Assembly: GCA_037043235.1 (NCBI GenBank)
Contig: JAWRVZ010000041.1
Span: 251,001 to 315,000, forward strand
Origin: Rhodeus uyekii
Taxonomy: Eukaryota; Chordata; Actinopteri; Cypriniformes; Acheilognathidae
Length of the DNA: 64,000 nucleotides
Direction: 5' to 3'
In this document: positions 12,101-25,200 of the stretch, piece after piece
Layout: each line of letters opens with the position of its first letter
Numbering within the stretch: the first letter of the stretch is position 1
Translations under genes and position numbers: made by a program
The notes under the pieces: generated by a model
Databases searched by the model: none
What the model was told of the DNA's origin: nothing
Seen by the model: the letters and a program-made list of their open reading frames with translations, nothing else

Positions 12101-13204
12101 ATTGAATTGGACGTCCCTGCTGTAAGTAGTTATTGTTGTCAATGACGCTTTGTCTCACTGCAGCATCCTCGTACAGAGTGGGTGTTGTCCTGGCCCGGTC
12201 AGGTGGTGATAGCTGGGTGTCAAACATTTTGGACCCAGGAGGTGTCAGAGTCTCTAGAAAAGGGAGACCTGGCAGGTCGGCTTTACCCACAGCTACAGAC
12301 ACAGGTACAGATTGTTTCCAGCAATGCAAATGCTTAAACATTCCTGGAGCCAGATTCACAAAAATCTTAAGAAAGGAGCAAATTGAAGCCTATGCGTTCA
12401 CTATTGTGTTAACTGTTAATAATCGATCTGTGCCACTTGTCCGCATTCTTGGTACTTTGTACTTATATGTAGTTTTTGTTATGTTCTAATGCTTAATCTT
12501 TGAAACAACCCAATAAGTTCTTTTAACATCTTACCTTTGGGGATTTAAGACAGATTGGAGGTTTCCCTAACTTTAAGATGTTTATGATTGTTTTTAAGCA
12601 TTTATTTTCAGGAATATGAATACTTCTTAAATGTTGTCTTAAGAAAAAAAAAATTTTGGAATAAAAAATTTAAATTAAAAAGTTAAAAATTATGAAGAAA
12701 ATATCAGTTAAGAAGAATTTACATTTTTTAATAATATTCTGTATTGTTAATATTCTAATATTCCCTGGTGATTGTTTACCTGTATTTAATTTTTGTAGGT
12801 TCTAATAAGGAAAGATTGGATCTAAATAAAAGTCTTTGTATATTCACAAACAGTTGGGAGATTTGGTCCAGCTGGTGCGAGGTCGCCTGTCAAATATGCA
12901 GCGAGCGATACTCTCTGCACTTATTGTGATTGAAGTGCATGCTAAAGATGTGGCAGCCAAGCTGGTTGAGGAGGAAGTATCCAGTGTCAATGACTTTGAG
13001 TGGATCAGCCAACTGAGGTTATACAATATACAATCCAGAAAATGGTAACGCTACAATAAGGTTTCATTAGTTAACATTAGCTCTATTAACTCAAATTACA
13101 AAGGTTAATAAATACTGTAACAAATGTATTGCTTGTTAGTTTGTGTTAACAAATGAGACATTATTGCCTAGTGTTACCCAGAATATGTGTTATAATAATA
13201 TGTT

Positions 13205-13258
<54 letters not shown>

Positions 13259-16200
13259 AGAAAAACAGCATGTATTTTAAATATTATGTTACATTAAATG
13301 TCTTTACTGTACTTTACTTTTGATTAACATAAGGCACCCTAGCTGAATAAAAGTATTCATTTTTATAGACATTGGAGATTACACGTGTTAGTGTTTGTGT
13401 ATTTGTGCAGATATTATTGGCGTGACGATCTGTACATCAGAGCAGTGAATGCTGAGTTCTTGTATGGTTATGAATACCTTGGTAACTCAGGACGACTTGT
13501 TATCACGCCATTGACAGACAGGTGACATTTAGAAAATTGCTCTTCATTTATACATTTATATTGTTATGTTGTATATTGTATTGATGGGTTTCAAAAGAAA
13601 GTATTTTAAAGCATTTCTTTATTAGTAATTAATGATATACACTGTCCACCACACAGGTGCTATCTAACCCTGACTGGTGCACTTCACTTAAAGTTTGGAG
13701 GCGCCCCAGCGGGCCCTGCAGGTACTGGGAAAACAGAGACCACTAAAGACCTGGGCAAAGCTCTAGCCATACAGACTGTAGTTTTTAACTGTTCTGATCA
13801 GCTGGACTTTATAGCCATGGGAAAGTTTCTCAAAGGTTTGGCTAGTTCAGGGGCCTGGGCCTGCTTTGATGAATTCAATCGAATAGATGTGGAGGTTTTA
13901 TCAGTCGTGGCTCAACAGATCACAACCATTCAAAAAGCCCAACAGCAAAGAGTGAGTAAAGTCATACACTTGAGCATACAGCCTAGATCTACAATCAATC
14001 TACAGTCATATATGCATGTTAGGATATGCACCTAGAGTTTAGTCTCTGGTAAATGATTTAAATAACAAAAACAAATCCAGTAGTCATGAAAGACTAGAAA
14101 AGTCATGGAAATTCGTTGATCAAAAGCTCTGGAAAAACCTGATATCGTTTTTGTTGTTTAGGTGAAGACATTTGTATTTGAAGGCATGGAAATCTCTCTT
14201 GTCCCATCCTGTGCTGTTTTTATCACTATGAACCCTGGTTATGCTGGTCGCACTGAACTACCTGATAATTTAAAGGTACATTGCTCGCCAAAAGCAATTT
14301 GAAACCTTCAAAATAAAAGACACATATTTCAATATATTCAAGAAGACTGAACTGTACGTGTTCCTCAGGCCCTCTTCCGTCCTGTGGCAATGATGATCCC
14401 TGATTATGCCATGATAGCAGAGATCTCTCTTTACTCGTTCGGCTTCAGCGATGCCAAAGTCTTGAGCAAAAAAATCACCAGCACCTTTAAACTGTCCTCA
14501 GAACAGCTCAGCTCACAGGTCTGACCTTTACGTCACGGGTGTTATTGTGTTATTACTATACAGTTAATCTAACAGAAAGAAAAAGGCTTAATTTGCTTGA
14601 AACTCACTTTGTTGCAATTAGGATCATTACGATTTTGGGATGAGAGCTGTAAAAACTGTGATCTCTGCAGCTGGAAACTTAAAGAGGGAAAATCCTGATA
14701 TGAATGAGGTATATTAGCTGTAAGTTTTGTCCCTTATTGAAGCATCATAACTGTAAACCTGTCAATGACTAAAATGATTGCATGATTTATGCAGGAGCTG
14801 ATATGTCTGCGTGCCATCAGGGATGTCAATGTGCCAAAGTTTCTTCAGGATGACCTCAAGCTTTTCAATGGTATTGTGTCTGACCTTTTCCCCAAGATCC
14901 GTGAAGAGCCAATTGACTATGGTACTCTAGAGGAGTCCTTAAGGAACGCCTGCGCAAACAAGTGCCTTAAAGACGTGAACGGTGAGAAGAAAATACAAAC
15001 AAACCATCTTTCCTTAGCAAAGTAGCTTCATGTGATATTATCATTAGCTTTAAACATTTTTAAGGTCAAATGATGCAATTGATATAATTTGAATATAATC
15101 TAATGACATCATTTGAAAAAAATAAAGTCCTTTTAAATGCTAAATTGGTTAGTTAGATAAGTCAATTAATTGTCTGTGCTTAATCTAAGTACAAAATGCT
15201 ACTTCTGTTGTAGTTTCTTGGAGCATAATGACCATGGTGGTGTATAAATGTATTTCATGTCCTGCAGGATATATAACCAAGTGTATTCAGTTGTACGAGA
15301 CAACTGTAGTCAGACACGGTCTAATGTTGGTAGGACCATCAGGCTCTGGGAAAACTAAGGTAAACTTCGCTAATACACAAACAAATGCACAATTGAATAA
15401 GCTGTAACATAAATTCAGAATTCTATTTTATATTTTTGGAATTAAGCTTTTCTTATATGCACTCTGACATACTTGTAGTGTTATGAAGTGCTGGGAGCAG
15501 CCATGACAGCCCTGAAAGGCCAGCCTTCAGTTAGTGGAGGAGTATATGAGGCTGTGCAGACCTATGTACTCAACCCAAAGTCCATCACTATGGGGCAGCT
15601 TTATGGAGAATTCGACCAGCTTACTCATGAGTGGTGAGTGCACTTTTGATTTATTGTATTAACAGTAATGTACAGGTTGTTAAAAGTAACACAAACTATT
15701 TGATTTCAGGACAGATGGTATACTCTCTTGTCTCATTCGGGACGGAGCTTCCTCCATGGACCCAGAGAAGAAGTGGTACATGTTTGATGGGCCTGTGGAT
15801 GCTGTGTGGATTGAGAACATGAACACGGTTCTGGATGACAACAAGAAACTGTGTCTGAGTTCAGGAGAGATCATCAAACTCTCTGAAGTATGATCTCTTC
15901 TGATTTTGGCCACTTTTTGTCTTCCTTTGTTGTACCACCTATGTGTAACACAAAAAATTCTGGGTTTTTTTGCCCCTCAGGTGATGACAATGATGTTTGA
16001 GGTGCAGGATTTGGCGGTGGCATCTCCTGCCACTGTTTCTCGCTGTGGCATGGTGTATCTTGAACCCAGTATTCTGGGTCTGACTCCATTCACAGAGTGT
16101 TGGCTCCGTACTATCCCTGCCGTGTTTCAGCCCTACACAGAACAGCTCAACTCTCTCTTCACAAGGTTTTTACAGGTGATTTTTCTTGCAGTAGTTTTAT

Positions 16201-19200
16201 TAATTTCTTTAAATTAAATTAAAGAACATAAGCAGTATTTACTTTTTTAACCCCTCTTAGTACAGATATTTACTTTGTCTTTATTAGAATTATTACAAAG
16301 AATTATGAACTTTACATATGAACTTTAACATCAGTAGTCTGTTAAATAAATATTTAAATATATTTTAGAATATAAATTACATTAATAATTTTCATCAATA
16401 ACTTTCTCTGCCTGTGAAATGACCTTTTTCCTTAAAGTAATATTGACCAAAAAAAAATCATAGTATAACAGCTTTCTACCCCGATATGCAGAATTAAATA
16501 CATCAACTCTCTTTCTGTATTATCCATAACTATTTATTTATGTATTAACATACTGTATGTGGATGCACAGTCTATAGTCAATGTGTGTGATTGTCATTTT
16601 AATGTACTGTATGTTAAGTGGTTTGTGTCAGTCAGGTTGGTATAGGGCTTTGGTCCAATAAGAGACTGTGTCTGTTTACCAAATATCTGTTTATATGAAG
16701 TGGAATCAATGTAAGGCATGTAGTCCATTGTCTATCAGGGTTTTGAGGTGTTGTAATGTGTATCCTCAGGACTCCATCAAATTTGTCAGAAAATCTGTAA
16801 AGGAAGTGATCACCTCCATGGACAGCAATCTCACCTGCTCTCTGCTCAAACTACTGGACTGTTTCTTTGAGCCCTTCATCCCACAAGAGGTCAGAGAAGC
16901 CTTTAGTAATATAGTGGTTATAGTGTTAATTTATTCCTGGTTAAACAGATTTTTTGTGCGTGTATGGTTAGGGTAAGAAGCCTATTTCCCAGGAGAAACT
17001 GTCTCGGCTGCAGGAGCTGATTGAGCCCTGGTTTATCTTTTCACTCATATGGAGTGTTGGAGCTACCGGAGATGCTGACAGCTGCCAACGCTTCAGTGCC
17101 TGGCTCAGGGGCAAGATGACTGAGGAAAAGGTCAATACTGTCATGCATTTATCATGAAGCTCAGCGCTACCAGCATTGATTTACATTCCATAGATAATTA
17201 AACAGAAGTGCCTAAGAGTGTTAAAATCATTATTTGACTCACTAAAGTAAGTTTATTTATTCAGAGGGAAAAGTTGCACACTGTATTTTGCAAACCTCAT
17301 TTGTTTGATTTTCAGGTCCAACTGTGTATCCCTGAGGAGGGACTAGTGTATGATTACCATTTAGAGGATGCAGGAATAAGTCGTTTTGATGAAGAGGAGG
17401 ATGAGGAGGGTAAAGAGAGGAAGGTGAGAGGATATTTACTGGAATATTGAAATTAATTTTTGTTAATAGTAATCGCTTTTTGAGAAAAAAACACACATTC
17501 ATTTGATGATTAAAATGCTTCAGATACAGTGGGTCAGTTGGATGAAATATGCCCAGGAAGTGGTCATCACCCCAGAAACTAGCTACTCAGACATCATTGT
17601 GCCCACAGTCAACACTGTTCGCATGTCCTTCCTGATAGACATGCTGCTTTCTAATAAGAAGCCTGTAGGTATTTCTGAGTCTCATTCAACATACAGTCAG
17701 CTTATTGCAATACATACTAAATGTGCTGCTAAGCTTGTTTCCTTCTCTGATTTGTCAGCTCTTGTGCATTGGTCCAACTGGCAATGGAAAGACCCTGACC
17801 ATATCAGACAAACTCCTCAAGAATATGCCTGCTGAATACATAACTCACTTCCTTATGTTTTCTGCTCGCACCTCCGCCAACCAAACTCAAGACTATATTG
17901 ACAGCAAACTCGACAGGAGGTTCTTCCATCTCTTCCTCTCATCAGTCTGTTATTAAATTTGACAACTAATTCGCTGTACATACAGTGTATTGTTTTGATC
18001 ATCAAATTTTGTGTTTATAAATCTTACTTGCAGGCGTAAGGGTGTGTTTGGGCCTCCTCTGGGAAAATATTTCATCTTTTTCATTGATGATTTGAACATG
18101 CCCATGCTGGAAACATATGGAGCCCAACCTCCCATTGAACTGTTGCGCCAGTGGATGGATCATGGAGGCTGGTATGACAGGAAACAGATAGGTGTGTTTA
18201 CTAAGAATGCAAATCTTCAATGTGTGTTCATGCATACATTTGAAAGTTTTTATTTTTTGTACAGAAATTAATACTTTTAATTAATTAAAGTAATGTATAA
18301 AGTTACAAAATATTCTGAAGGATTTTGTGTCACTGAAGACTGGAGTAATGGCTGCTGAAAATTCATCTTTGCCATTACAAGAGTAAATTGCATTCTAAAA
18401 CTTAAAATAGAAAACAGCTGTACTAAAAGTGCCCCCTATTACTGTTTTCACTATATTTTTTGATCAAATAAATGCAGCCTTGTTGAGCATGAGAGGCTTC
18501 CCTGGGATTGAACCCATGACCTTGGCGTTGTAAACACCAGTGCTCTACTGATTGAGCTACAGTAAAGCTTAAACACTGAAAAGTCTTAAACTTTGAACAT
18601 AGTAAACAAACATATGGACACATAATTATATACAAACTCTCTTACCAGGTACATTTAAAAACCTTGTTGACATAAACTTTGCATGTGCCATGGGTCCCCC
18701 CGGCGGGGGCAGGAACCCCATCACTCAACGCTTCACACGCCACTTCAACTTCCTGTCATTCACTGAGATGGAGGACACCAGCAAGAGGAAGATCTTCTCC
18801 ACCATCCTGGGGAACTGGATGGGTGAGTGACAGTGATCATACGGGCATCTGGATATGAATGTATTTTAATGTGGGTTTCGGCAGGAAACACCTGTCAGGA
18901 GCTTTGGTAGCATTTTAAATGGATCTAAAAACATTTTTTTTTTTTTTTACAGATGGAAACACGAGTGGAAAGAACCCAGGCAGTAAGAAGCACATTTATG
19001 CAGATGCTCTTATACAAAGCAAAAATTAGTTCAATATGGAAATATGAGTTACTAATGTATTTTTGTAATGAGTAAAAGTTTATCAGGTTTATCTGTTTAT
19101 GTCATACTTGCAAGAATAATTTTCTCACATGAGCTCAATTTGTGTCTATGATTTCTAGAGAAAATTCCAGACATGAAACCGTTCAGTGAGTCACTGGTGG

Positions 19201-22200
19201 ATGCTACCATCAGGGTATACTCTACTATTACCTCTGCTCTCCTACCAACACCTGCTAAATCTCACTATACGTTCAACCTGAGGGATCTCTCGAAAGTCTT
19301 CCAGGGGATCTTGATGGCAGAGGCTGGTAAAATAGAGGTACCAAGATTGATGATAAATGATAAACCTCAACTTTTCAGATATTTCATGTTTCACTTATTA
19401 AGATCTTCATAAAATCTTTTGGGTCATATTCGTTTACACAGAATAAAGTACAGCTATTGCAGCTTTGGTATCATGAGAGCTGCAGGGTGTTCCAGGATCG
19501 ACTGGTCAGTGACGAGGACAGGAAGTGGTTTGACCAGCTCCTCCAAACTCACATAAAGGAGTTTGGGTGCAAGATTGAGGAGGTGCTCCCGTACCAGCCA
19601 GTCTTGTATGGAGACTTCATGCTCGCTGGGTCTAAGGTCTACCAGCTTATTGAAGATAGAGAAAAGGTAAATGAGGCGTATATTGCCTTGCATTTATTCA
19701 GATATATTTTACATTTATGCATTTGGCATTCAAGATAAACATTGACATTCTAATCAATTCTTGCTTTCCTTGGGAAATGAACCGTTGCAAGCAAGTTTTT
19801 TAGTGGCGCTTGCTACAGAAATGAATGATACCTTAAATTGATCAGACATTATCTACTGAAAATAATCAACTTTAACCTTTTTATTATTTTGCCCTTTTAC
19901 TTGATATTTATGTTGGCAAGTATTTTGCAGAAAATAATTTATTTAAAAATACATAGAAATACCTTTGACGTTTTTTTTTTCTTATCCCCTAATGCAGCTG
20001 GTTCATGTGATGGAGGAGTACATGAATGATTATAACCAGACCAGCACCTCTAAGATGAAGCTGGTGCTGTTCATGGACGCCATACAGCATGTGTGTCGTA
20101 TCAGCCGTATCCTGCGCCAGCCCCTGGGGAACGCTTTGCTGTTAGGGGTTGGTGGCAGCGGACGCCAGTCCCTTACCAGGCTTGCCACACATATGTGAGA
20201 GCTGATCCGTTTATTGTGCTGAACCTTAAAAATATAATTAGCATCACTAATGAGAGTCAGTTGAAAAAGACTTTATTTTATCAAAACCAGAAGTCATGCT
20301 GGCCCACTTATTTAAAACTGTCTTTAAATGCTAACAGTTTTGACATCAATATTTTTGCCAGAGTGTCCCTTGCCTGTAATCTATTTGCATTGCCACCCAT
20401 GTAGAACTGAAAAGAATTATGTCATGTCATGCCTGGAACACATGCAAGCAACTTCAATATCAATACTGACTATCCGGACACTTTGAATAAACTGTAACAT
20501 ATATAACACAAACGCATAATTTTACAATAGACACAATATTTATTCACAGAGAAACCATGTGACTTTATTACTCGAATGAGTTTAAAGTGGGAACATGTTT
20601 AAGTAGTCACTATATTCCCTGCCGCCAGCCCAGATCTTAAACTTCAGTTAATACTTTGATCATTGACTTTGTGGGTAGTATAAAGACGTTAAAAAAGGAA
20701 TTTTTGCCACCCATAAAGAAATTATTACACTGAGACTTTATATCCCATTATATCCCACCATCAGAGACAAAAGATACTCAAGCTTCAAACTTTATTAAAG
20801 GTCCATAAAAACATCTTGAACATGAATTCATTCACATGTCCATTTGGAAACTGGCTATACGTGATACACCTAATTAAAGACATCATCTATGGCTTATTGC
20901 TGACATACACAGATTTTCTCATTGTGACTGTTGTTATATTTTCAGGGCTGAATATGAGTGCTTCCAGATAGAACTCTCCAAGAACTATGGCCTCCTGGAG
21001 TGGAGAGAGGACATCAAGAATATCATGTTAAAGGCTGGTTTGCAGGATGTGCAAATTACCTTCCTCTTTGTAGATACACAGGTGAGAACACAGATTATAT
21101 TTACATGATAGATTTTATATATACTGTTCAAAAGTTTGGTATTGGTAAGATTTCATTAATGCTTTTGAAAGAAGTGTCTTATGCTCACTAGATCTGTATT
21201 ACAGCATATTAATCGGCAAATTAGAAAAAAATCGGAGGGATCATGTGACACTGAAGACTGGCGTAATGACGGATGAATATTATATCGATTTTAGAGGGCT
21301 TACTTAAGATTAGTTGACCAGACAAACTACTAGCTGGCCAATATTAGAAATTGTCATACTGCACATCACTAATACACACACTTGTACAGTAGGAAAAGAA
21401 AGTCTCAAGAGTAATGAAGGTCTCTGATGTTAGTCTAATGGATTTTCCAGTCTATCAATAAATGCTCCTAAAAGATTTTTCTGCAAGTAAATCTCCTTGT
21501 TACCACTGGCAAACACACAACGACATACTGTCAAGTCTTTAACACATTGTTTGTGTCTTCCTTTTGGTTTTCAGATTAAGAATGAATCTTTTCTGGAGGA
21601 TGTGAATAACATCCTGAACTCAGGTGACGTGCCCAATCTTTACAATTCGGAGGAGCAGGAGCGCATCCTGACTGCCATGAAACCTGTGGTTCAGGACATG
21701 GGCCAGGAGCCCTCCAAAGCTAACCTCATGGCTGCTTACATCAAGAGAGTCCGCAGCAACATCCATACTGTTCTCTGCATGAGGTTTGTTTTTATATCAG
21801 TACCTCTATTGATATTACAGGGCTACACACACACTGTACAAAAATGTTCCAATGCAAAATTCAGTGTAAGATTAGTGTAGATTTAGTGTATAGTGTACTG
21901 TTGTTGGAAAGATTTCCCATAATATTTCAACACTGAGATATAGCTGGAAATATACGCATTTGGAAACTGTGGCTCAGGAACTCTGTTGTTTGCCTCCATC
22001 TACAGTCCAGTTGGGGAAGTGTTCCGGGCTCGCCTCAGGCAGTTCCCCTCACTGGTCAACTGCTGCACCATTGACTGGTTCAGTGCTTGGCCACAAGAGG
22101 CACTGCAGTCTGTAGCATCATCTTTCCTAAATGAGCTTCCAGAACTGGAGGCCAGCCCTACGACCATCCAAAGCCTAGTAAGGAAAAGTGTGCGATGTGT

Positions 22201-25200
22201 ATCTGTAAATGTAAACAGGATGTAACAGAGTGCTGTCTCTCTTTACAGGCACTTATGTGTGTTGAGATCCATCAAATGGTGTCCAGGAAGTGTGAGCAGT
22301 ACCTGGCTGAACTTTCCCGCCACAACTATGTCACACCTAAGAGTTACCTGGAGCTCCTCAGCATATTCTCATCTCTGATTGGCCAGAAGAAGCAGGAGCT
22401 ACACAGTGCTCGGCAGCGAATGAAAACTGGCCTGGACAAGGTGATTTAGGAAACATCAATTCTTCTCTATACTGTACATAAGTTACAAAAGTGTTTTATA
22501 ATTGTGTTGTGTAGCTGTTGAGTACAGCAGAGGATGTGGCCAAGATGCAGGAAGAGTTGGAGATGATGAGGCCTCAGCTGGAGGAGGCAGCCAAGGACAC
22601 CATAGTCACTATGGAGAAAATAAAAGTGAATAAAAATGATCAAAAATAAAAAATGTATTAATGCAAACATGGAGGAATAAAATTCTGTCTTGAATTTTGT
22701 TACCTGTCAAATGTGTGTGACTATAGGAAGACACAGTGGTAGCTGAGGAGACCCGTGTAGCGGTGCAGGCTGAGGAAGCTAAAGCCACTGAAAAGGCTCA
22801 TGTGGCGCAGGCTATTGCTGACGATGCTCAGAAGGATCTGAATGAAGCACTTCCTGCCATGGACGCTGCCCTCGCTAGCTTGCAGTCCCTGAAAAAGAAT
22901 GATGTCGTTGAGGTGCAGACATCATTATTTCTGTTTGCATCTCTACATATACAGCAAACGATTAGATCATGCCGTTTTACGAGTAGAGGGGTGTGTGTTT
23001 GATATACAGGTGAGGGCTATGCAGAGGCCTCCTCAAGGAGTGAAGCTAGTTATAGAAGCTGTCTGCATCCTGAAGGGTATCAAACCTAAGAAAGTTCCAG
23101 GAGAGAAGCTCGGGGAGAAGATTGATGACTACTGGGATGCAGGAAAGGGCCTTCTGCAAGATCCAGGAAAGTTTCTGGAGAGTCTGTTCAAGTATGACAA
23201 GGTAAGATGAAGATTATTTATGAGCAATATGCAGCATTGGTGGAAATAACAGACTTCTTTCTAAAACGTTAAAAAATCTTACAGACCCGAAACATTTTAA
23301 TGGCTGGGTATTTGTGTATTTATTCATGGAATTAGAATAATTAATTCTAACATCTTCCCACAGGACAACATCCCAGACATTGTGATCAAACAAGTACAGC
23401 CTTACATTGATAACCCAGAGTTCCAGCCTGAATCAATCGCCAAGGTGTCCAAAGCCTGTACTTCCATCTGTCAGTGGGTGCGAGCGATGCATTTGTACCA
23501 TTTTGTGGCCAGAGCTGTAGAGCCCAAACGGGTAGGAGCTTGATTCCTTTCAGCTAAATCCATTATTTAGCTTTGATCTTCTCAAATTGACATGCTTGTT
23601 TTGTGAATTCGATTTTATATGCCTGTGTCTGTTCTCTGTCTTTTTTGTACATACATTTTTTAGCCCTTATCCAAAAGCTGTTCATTTTCAATCTAATACT
23701 TACAAACATTTTGTGAACAGACCAAAACCAAGGCTTATTTTCATAACTTTATATTAGTGTTTTAATATTTAATGTTTCTTTTTGCGTGTGAACAGCAAGC
23801 CTTGCAGGAAGCTCAGGAAGATCTGGCTACAACACAGCGCATTTTGGATGATGCTAAGGAGAAACTAGCAGCTGTAGAGGAGGGCATTGCCACCCTGCAG
23901 GCTAAGTATCATGAATGCCTGAGCAAGAGAGATGAGCTAGATGCCAAATGTCAGCTGTGTGAGAACAGATTGATCCGTGCAGATAAGGTGAGTGGTGAAA
24001 AAGTCTCTCACCTGTCTAATTTTCCATTCAACTTATTGTAATATCGGCCTGTCAAACTCACCTCTTTATCATAACAGTCTGGTTTGCAACTGACTGGTTT
24101 AAATGACTATGTGTTTCGTCAAAGTTCATTATACATTGAGTTTATACTGAGCACATGGAGGTTCAGACACAGGATGTTGTTGTGTGTGGCAGCTGATTGG
24201 TGGTCTGGCCGATGAGAAGGTGCGCTGGAAAGAGACAGTACTGCAGCTGGAGTACATGGTGAATAACGTAGCAGGAGATGTGCTGCTTGCTGCAGGATAC
24301 GTAGCTTACCTCGGACCCTTCACTGTGAGTGTGTGGGAGTGTGCTAGAGAAAATATATGCTGGGTAGAACTTTTTTATTTAATTATAAAGGTGTTTGATT
24401 TACAAAACCTGTTAAAATATGTCCAGCTCATACTTTACCCCAAAATCAAAAGAAACAATTAAGAAATTATTTTTTTGTCTTCTGTAATACTCTCAGTACC
24501 ATAATGCAAAAAAATTAATCTTCGACATCTTATCGTGAGATTCAGCCATAGAGAGTGGATGTAAATATTTATGATTTTTGCAGGGAGAGTATCGATCAGC
24601 TATGGCTGAGGAGTGGCTTAGGGGTTTTAAAGAACTGACAGTTCCTCACACAGAACAACCCAACCTTATCAGCACACTCGGAGACAAAGTCAAGATCCGC
24701 TCCTGGCAGGTTAGAGACCAACACATGTACAACATTTATTTATTTTACAACACTGTGCATGAACATAAAACCTGTAGGTTAAATACGGTTATTTTATGCA
24801 TATATTTTTTGTTTGCTATAATTTTGTGTAGATTGCAGGCCTGCCAAAGGATAGTCTCTCTGTGGAGAATGGAGTAATCACACAGTACTCTCAGCGCTGG
24901 CCTCTGTTCATCGATCCACAGGGACAAGCCAACAAGTGGATTAAGAACATGGTAAGAATTATACTAAAAATATTTGACTTAAAGGAGCTAATTGTTTCTG
25001 CTTTAAATGAATACATCGTTAGCTAACTGTGTGTTTTGTTTATGTACTTGGACACAGTCACCTCTAAAACCACTCAATCACTCTAAATTTTAATTTAGAT
25101 GCATTTATTTTCTGTAAAGCTGCTTTGAAATAATATGTTTTGTGAAAAGCGCTATACAAATAAATGCAAATTGAATTGTGAATTGAACCTTGCATAAACC

